Below, in pieces: positions 10,301 to 12,623 of a stretch of DNA of 12,623 nucleotides. A program made the position numbers and the translations under genes. Within the stretch, counting starts at the first letter, position 1; the number at the start of each line of letters is the position of its first letter. Origin of the DNA: Phoronis ovalis (Eukaryota > Phoronida > Phoronidae); assembly GCA_028565635.1 (NCBI GenBank), contig JAOXYB010043559.1, positions 1 through 12,623 on the forward strand, in the 5' to 3' direction. A model generated the notes under the pieces. That model was not told the origin of the DNA and did not search any database. It saw nothing but the letters and a program-made list of their open reading frames with translations.

Positions 10301-12132
10301 AACTGCCAAACAAATGATTCTAGATGGCACTTCGAAATGGTCGGCAAAAATTGCCATCACAGGTAGCATCACCTAACAAGGGCTGATAAAACTAACACAG
10401 ACTGCATGATTAATATTTTCTCCCTTTGTTTCGTGTCCTAGCCTGATGCTTGATCTCACTTTCTAGCTTAACATTTGATGGAAGACATAGATTTATCACT
10501 TTTATTTGGACTGATTAAATATGTTAATTTAATTTTCCTCAAAGTTTTCAGTTTTGCACCGTTTCAGAAGTAATGAACCCTACAACTGTCACATTTGGCC
10601 GTTGTGTTAGACATTTCAGTGCTCTTGTCTTCATAGTACGGTCACCAGCTTGTCTTCATACTGCGGTCACTAGCTTGTCTTCATACTGCGGTCACTAGCT
10701 TGTCTTGATAGTACGGTCACCAGCTGAGGTTGGTAAAGCTAATGGGTCTGTCTCCCTACTGTTGATCTCATAATGTATAAATAATCGAAACCCCGCAATA
10801 ACTTTGGGAAAAACATATTCCTTCAAGGCACCTGAATAAAAGTGAAAACGGCTACACCACCTAATGTAGAACGTGGTATTTCATTGAATTTTTCAAATGG
10901 TCATTTTGTTATGAAAAATGTTTTAAAGCGAGTGCGGCGACATCTGGCGAGATACTTGTCTTCTATGTTGATCTTACGTCCGAGTTTTAAACCATTTTTC
11001 ATAAAAAATGAGCATTTGAAAATTCAAGTACCACATTCTACATTAGGTGGTGTCGCCATTTTCACTTTTAGACAGGTGCCTTGAAGGAAATCATGTTTTT
11101 CCCAAAGTTATTGCGGGATTTCGATTATTTATACATTATGAGATCAACAGTAGTACGTAGTGGATCATGCATTTATAATCTGAGTGTACCAAGACTGTTA
11201 CTTTATATAGCAACAAACTCCTCATTTTCAACAAATCAAACATGCATTTTCTAATCAATAAAGCTTCAGTATGCAACTTATTAAACCAAATCAGCTTTGA
11301 TATTTTGTAACTACATTTATAGCATGATACCACTGCTTCTGAAACAACCCTTCACTTTTTTTCAGGTAGTGCTTGTGAATGAATCATCAGACTTTCTTTT
11401 ACTTTCATTTATTGGTGGCTTCTTGTTTCATTTTTAAGCTTATGTAACTTTTATCATTATCGAATGACTTGTATGATTTTCTTGTGGGCTGAATTTGTTT
11501 GCTTCATACTAATTTCTAACTTTTTTAAATAGATTTTTAATACTTTATTTCTTGAAATGGCTTTTGCTGTTATCAGACCTGTTTGTTAATGGTAGGTTTC
11601 TTTCACATAACAGTTATAGTTCATGATGTTTCTATTAAACAATAATATTTTTTCTGCATTCTTGTTTTGTCAGTTGGCTTCAGCCAGAATTACAGTAATT
11701 TGATGTGTACAATGAATCATATGTAAAAATTTGTGAATTAATAATGAACGTTGTATGTGCATTGTTTTTTTTAATAATTTTTTGAGAGTTAAGTCTATCA
11801 GATACTGCATGGCACATTCATTTAAATTTGAATGATTTCTTTAACATCTATACTAGTTATACAAACTTTGGACATATTTCTATATTCTAGAGATAATTTT
11901 TTTAAAATATGAAGTACCTTTATAATCACCAATTGTACATATGTCAAGAATTAATGTTCCGCATTTAAATTTGATTTTAATTTACTCCAGTTATATGTGC
12001 CCGAGCCCTTATCGGAAAGGGTAAGACAGGTACTAGCAATCCCTATGTTACCGTTCAAGTAGCTGAAACCAAAAAACAAACCAAAACAGTGCCTCAGAAC
12101 CTCAACCCTGAATGGGAAGAAACATTTTACTA
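4245..12132 (+). CDS. unc13: UNC13/Munc13 family protein, partial spliced gene (six exons joined)
   Basis: UNC13 proteins prime synaptic or secretory vesicles by opening syntaxin and templating SNARE assembly at the plasma membrane; C1 senses diacylglycerol and C2B senses calcium and phosphoinositides. Six exons with GT/AG borders join without a stop: 4245-4358, 6118-6195, 6503-6734, 8653-8773, 10256-10362, 11991-12132. Intron phases are 0, 0, 1, 2, 1 and 2 after the last. Residues 1-64 match the family region before C1 (D-S-M-P-E-I, L-N-D-E-E-L), 65-85 the segment H-V-Y-K-K-A-L-Q-A, 86-139 are C1, 140-207 the linker, and about 208 onward the start of C2B. The order and spacing follow Munc13 closely. 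The gene is cut at the right edge: the remaining C2B, MUN and C2C are missing. Key regulatory residues of both C1 and C2B are replaced, so this may be a divergent paralogue rather than the standard neuronal gene. No stop or frameshift suggests a pseudogene. Family assignment is near certain; orthology within the family is not. Confidence 0.93.
4633..5442. mobile_element. Tc1/mariner-type element with ~195-bp terminal inverted repeats
   Basis: The left arm (4633 to about 4828, CTGTTGATCTAATAATG...) is the reverse complement of the right arm (about 5250-5442, ...CATTATGAGATCAACAG), with scattered mismatches. Both ends are flanked by TA (4631-4632, 5443-5444), the target-site duplication of the Tc1/mariner/IS630 superfamily. 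Each arm contains a conserved GTGAAAACGGCGACACCA block or its complement. The ~420-bp middle holds a 49-codon open frame (4913-5062). The related copy at 10759-11150 lacks most of this middle. It is too short for a whole transposase, so it is non-autonomous. It sits in intron 1 of the UNC13 gene. Confidence 0.85.
4913..5062 (+). pseudogene. Short open frame inside the 810-bp element, possible transposase N-terminal remnant
   Basis: A 49-residue frame from ATG at 4913 to TAA at 5060. It is lysine-rich and includes [16 protein letters not shown] followed by E-E-E-K. A helix of this type, ending in an acidic/lysine run, reminds me of the N-terminal region of some IS630/Tc1-like transposases, where it precedes the helix-turn-helix. 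That comparison is from memory of the pattern only and is weak. No catalytic DDE/D region is present, so no active enzyme is encoded. Confidence 0.3.
6118..6195 (+). CDS. unc13: UNC13 exon 2 of the window
   Basis: A 78-nt exon, phase 0 on both sides, encoding 26 residues that start I-I-A-A-S-K-R-N and end S-L-N-D-E-E-L. These match the family motifs M-A-A-T-K-R-N and L-x-D-E-E-L just before C1. The acceptor is GTGTAG at 6112-6117 and the donor is CTG|GTAAGC at 6195/6196. The pyrimidine tract before the acceptor is modest. Being 78 nt with phase 0 borders, it could be skipped without a frame change. It is part of a flexible, basic linker, with no domain of its own. Confidence 0.9.
6196..6502 (+). 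other. Intron 2 of the UNC13 gene
   Basis: A 307-base intron, GTAAGC to TTTTTCTAG, the shortest in the window. It has a GGAGGGAGGAGGG run near 6251-6263 and a TATAT/TATTATATT simple repeat near 6446-6460. No other feature. Confidence 0.9.
6503..6734 (+). CDS. unc13: UNC13 exon 3 of the window: complete C1 domain, atypical
   Basis: A 232-nt exon (77 codons plus one base) with a strong acceptor (TTCATTTTTCTAG) and donor CAAC|GTGAGT. It starts [17 protein letters not shown], a family signature, then holds the whole C1 zinc domain. All eight ligands are present: His86, Cys103, Cys106, Cys120, Cys123, His128, Cys131, Cys139. The spacing is H-X16-C-X2-C-X13-C-X2-C-X4-H-X2-C-X7-C; the family has X12 in the first gap, so four residues are inserted (around K-I-S-L-E). 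In standard C1 numbering, position 22 is Arg for Trp, 23 Ala for Gly, 27 Asn for Gln, 28 Ser for Gly and 20 Arg for Leu. The zinc fold should form, but binding of diacylglycerol and insertion in the membrane are likely weakened. The last motif, L-L-N-A-D-C-L-Q, is diagnostic of UNC13. Confidence 0.97.
6973..8506. mobile_element. Helentron/HINE-like non-autonomous element with internal tandem repeats
   Basis: The block lies in intron 3. It opens with ATGCCCATCA (6973-6982) inside a hairpin (6975-7002) and closes with the exact inverted copy TGATGGGCAT (8471-8480), followed by a GC-rich hairpin, GTCTGC-AGCC-GCAGAC (8483-8498), and CTCTTGTT. Between are five tandem units. Short inverted repeats at both ends, a hairpin near the 3' end and central satellite-like repeats are features described for Helentron-associated elements; bivalve pearl elements look similar. 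There is no CTRR end as in classic Helitrons and no Rep/helicase frame. Class is inference; the structure is seen. Confidence 0.5.
7041..8460. repeat. Five-unit tandem repeat, ~330-bp unit
   Basis: Units start near 7041, 7374, 7702, 8030 and 8175 (each near TCTTTGTC-G/T-CAC-A-ATAAC or its variant), so the period is about 328-333 bp. The fourth unit lost roughly 180 bp in its second half. Each has GGTACAGG-TAA-TACAGGTCAAA, a hairpin around ATGGCC...GGCCAT and GGGAAAGACGAAGCG. Several open frames on both strands (7156-7410, 7449-7652, 7751-7951; minus 7111-7332, 7329-7526, 8088-8291) are by-products of the repeat, not genes. Confidence 0.88.
8653..8773 (+). CDS. unc13: UNC13 exon 4 of the window: C1-C2B linker
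   Basis: A 121-nt exon that completes a Leu codon with the C of the previous exon, then reads [26 protein letters not shown] and [12 protein letters not shown], and ends with AG, the first two bases of the next codon. It is one of the best conserved parts of the family and is collinear with Munc13 from the last C1 cysteine on. The acceptor is TTGTACAG at 8645-8652 and the donor is ATAAG|GTATAT at 8773/8774. The very basic stretch M-K-R-R-E-R-N-K probably forms a charged helix. Because it ends in phase 2, it can splice in frame to either version of exon 5 (9510-9616 or 10256-10362). Confidence 0.96.
8774..9509 (+). other. Intron between exon 4 and exon 5a
   Basis: GTATAT at 8774 to CATGTCAG ending 9509. 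Between about 8796 and 9000 a loose motif, AAATGGGNC, recurs (near 8798, 8887, 8916, 8962 and 8990), a badly decayed short repeat. The 12-mer CATGTCAGGGAT at 9057-9068 repeats exactly at the exon 5a acceptor (9502-9513). Confidence 0.65.
9510..9616 (+). CDS. unc13: UNC13 exon 5a: candidate alternative (mutually exclusive) copy of exon 5
   Basis: This lies in what would otherwise be intron 4. After an AG at 9508-9509 there are 107 nt, open in the required phase, ending before GT at 9617. Joined to exon 4 it reads [11 protein letters not shown], then [15 protein letters not shown], then [10 protein letters not shown]. This aligns without gaps to exon 5b (F, H, Y-M, S-K-W, A-K-I, I-T shared) and to Munc13 (R-D-V-F, V, H, M-K, S-K-W-x-A-K-I-x-I-T). 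The R-D-V-F start is nearer to the family than that of 5b, while 5b keeps [10 protein letters not shown] better. Identical length, phase and no stop argue against a dead copy, but expression is not proven; the pyrimidine tract is weak. It could also be a recently silenced duplicate. Confidence 0.78.
9617..10255 (+). other. Sequence between exon 5a and exon 5b
   Basis: A 639-base intron segment with GT at 9617 and AG at 10254-10255. It contains a possible degenerate third copy of the exon (9766-9857) and the inverted repeat at 10066-10198. The minus-strand open frame 9887-10090 has no recognisable content. Confidence 0.7.
10066..10198. repeat. Inverted repeat between the two exon 5 copies
   Basis: The left arm 10066-10098 (CGACTCC...TAGTGTCATCTACAGTG) is inverted at 10163-10198 (CACTGTAGATGTCACTA...GGAGTCG). 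The 20 bases next to the loop match 18/20 and the outer seven match fully; the middle is unequal. The loop is 64 bases. In RNA this can fold into a long stem about 60 bases upstream of exon 5b. It may be a remnant MITE, a splicing structure, or both. Confidence 0.7.
10256..10362 (+). CDS. unc13: UNC13 exon 5b: end of linker and first C2B strand
   Basis: A 107-nt exon after a good acceptor (TTTTGTTTATTCTAG) and before GTAGCA. With the AG of exon 4 it reads [36 protein letters not shown]. The second half is nearly identical to the family ([15 protein letters not shown]); the first half is diverged, with S-N-T-F where Munc13 has R-D-V-F or a close variant. It forms the end of the C1-C2B linker and the first beta strand of C2B. 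It ends with a single G, giving a Val codon with the TT that opens exon 6. It is the downstream partner of exon 5a. Confidence 0.95.
10624..10723. repeat. Four-copy 25-bp tandem repeat
   Basis: Four exact-length units: 10624-10648, 10649-10673, 10674-10698 and 10699-10723, each CTTGTCTT-C/G-ATA then GGTCAC-C/T-AG. Units 1 and 4 have AGTACGGTCACCAG; units 2 and 3 are identical with ACTGCGGTCACTAG. It lies in intron 5, 36 bases before the MITE. Confidence 0.9.
10759..11150. mobile_element. Palindromic MITE, deletion derivative of the element in intron 1
   Basis: The ends CTGTTGATCTCATAATG and CATTATGAGATCAACAG are perfect inverted copies and TA flanks both sides (10757-10758, 11151-11152). The arms match the 810-bp element at 4633-5442 over almost their full length. 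The right half continues inward through the same GACATCTGGCGAGATACTT sequence found at about 5228-5246 in the larger copy, then the left arm follows directly at about 10927, so one internal deletion of roughly 400 bp explains the size difference. An open frame at 10842-11084 falls in this palindrome and is not a gene. Confidence 0.85.
11991..12132 (+). CDS. unc13: UNC13 exon 6 of the window: first half of C2B domain, calcium ligands replaced
   Basis: A 142-nt exon after TTTACTCCAG and before TA|GTAAGT, encoding [20 protein letters not shown], then [13 protein letters not shown] and [11 protein letters not shown]. This is the C2 signature (K-T-G-x-S-x-P-Y-V and N-P-x-W-x-E-x-F) of the central, calcium-dependent C2B of UNC13. 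Loop 1 in rat Munc13-1 carries Asp705 and Asp711; the aligned residues here are Gly228 and Asn234. The polybasic strand K-K-Q-T-K-T, near the phosphoinositide site, is kept. Loop 3 and the rest of C2B lie in exons beyond this window. The exon ends in phase 2 with TA, most likely a Tyr codon matching the family's aromatic-rich strand. Confidence 0.95.
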
Positions 12133-12623
12133 GTAAGTCATTGTAACTATTAACTACATTATTAAATGAGGATATTTCAAGATATTACAGACGAGGCATT
12201 TGTTAGTGAATACATATGGGACAATGCCTACATGTAAAATCTGAACCCATAAACTAGGACTATGTAGAGTTCTATTCAGTTAACTATTGCTGTAGCTATA
12301 TAAAGTAGACATAATGTGGTCATTACTATTTAAATCTCCTCGTACATGGCTGTTCCAGCCTCCCTCTTAATACTACACATACAAACCAAGCATCCTTTCA
12401 ATATCAATACAAATGTTGGCAAATCTTCAAAAGGAAAATTTATAATAATGTTAATGTTTAGAGATTTTGCAGTTGATATATACAATGTATAGTAATAAAC
12501 TTTTAGTATAACGCATCTAGGCAATAATTTGTTTTAATTCCTGATGTTTTAAAGTACAGGAAATAGGGGGTTTCTTAACTTATGGAATAGCTGTAAGAAG
12601 ACTTAGTAATACTTGAAAATCCT
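12133..12623 (+). other. Start of intron 6 of the UNC13 gene, right edge
   Basis: Follows the donor TA|GTAAGT. The next expected exon (starting about E-C-H-N in the family, with C2B loop 3) is not seen before the window ends. The minus-strand open frame 12330-12524 has no recognisable content. Confidence 0.8.

Larger units (their letters stand above)
10363..11990 (+). other. Intron 5 of the UNC13 gene
   Basis: GTAGCA at 10363 to ACTCCAG ending 11990. It holds the 25-bp tandem repeat (10624-10723) and the MITE (10759-11150). In 11151-11990 I found only AT-rich sequence; I searched it for another version of the C2B exon with aspartates and saw none. Confidence 0.85.

Noticed and set aside
10842-11084. 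80-codon open frame
   Set aside because: It lies wholly in the palindromic MITE and is explained by its inverted arms.
6503-12132. UNC13 locus as a pseudogene, given lost regulatory residues
   Set aside because: All six exons are open, splice borders are canonical, phases fit, and non-regulatory motifs are strongly conserved. Changes are concentrated on ligand sites, which is not how neutral decay looks.
1-12623. tRNA, rRNA or other structured RNA genes
   Set aside because: I saw no tRNA-like A/B box pair with matching arms and no rRNA-like sequence.

Overview
The window is AT-rich genomic DNA from an animal, very likely a marine or aquatic invertebrate. The evidence is a spliced gene for a synaptic-type UNC13 protein with small exons and long introns (GT/AG borders), plus MITEs and satellite-like repeat blocks in the introns. 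I cannot fix the species or phylum from sequence alone. Only the plus strand carries a gene I recognise.

Layout. 1-4244: no gene I can name. It holds an unexplained open frame (139-663), a G-run repeat and a degenerate ~32-bp minisatellite (1086-1432), a composite direct/inverted repeat (2190-2459) and a weak inverted-repeat element (2811-3086). 4245-12132: six exons of an UNC13/Munc13 homologue at 4245-4358, 6118-6195, 6503-6734, 8653-8773, 10256-10362 and 11991-12132. They join in one frame and encode about 264 residues: the segment before C1, the whole C1 domain, the C1-C2B linker and the first half of the C2B domain. The rest of C2B, the MUN domain and C2C must lie beyond the right edge; any N-terminal C2A/calmodulin-binding part lies left of 4245 or is absent. 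Intron 1 holds an 810-bp and intron 5 a 392-bp palindromic Tc1/mariner-type element of the same family, both flanked by TA. Intron 3 holds a 1.5-kb element with five ~330-bp tandem units and Helentron-like ends. Intron 5 also has a 25-bp tandem repeat.

Main discovery. Intron 4 contains a second version of exon 5 (9510-9616) that was not expected. It has the same length (107 nt), the same splice phases, canonical AG/GT borders and no stop, and its protein aligns residue for residue with family exon 5 (R-D-V-F at the start, S-K-W-x-A-K-I-x-I-T at the end). Using both copies, or neither, shifts the frame into an early stop, so exactly one must be used: a candidate mutually exclusive exon pair that changes the C1-C2B linker and the first C2B strand. 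An inverted repeat able to fold in RNA lies between the two copies, next to the second.

Second discovery. The protein keeps the fold-defining residues of C1 and C2B but has lost regulatory ones: C1 has a four-residue insertion and changed positions 20, 22, 23, 27 and 28 of the diacylglycerol-binding face, and C2B loop 1 has Gly and Asn where Munc13 has its two calcium-binding aspartates. This suggests a divergent UNC13 with weakened response to diacylglycerol and calcium. The functional conclusion is inference; the substitutions are read directly.
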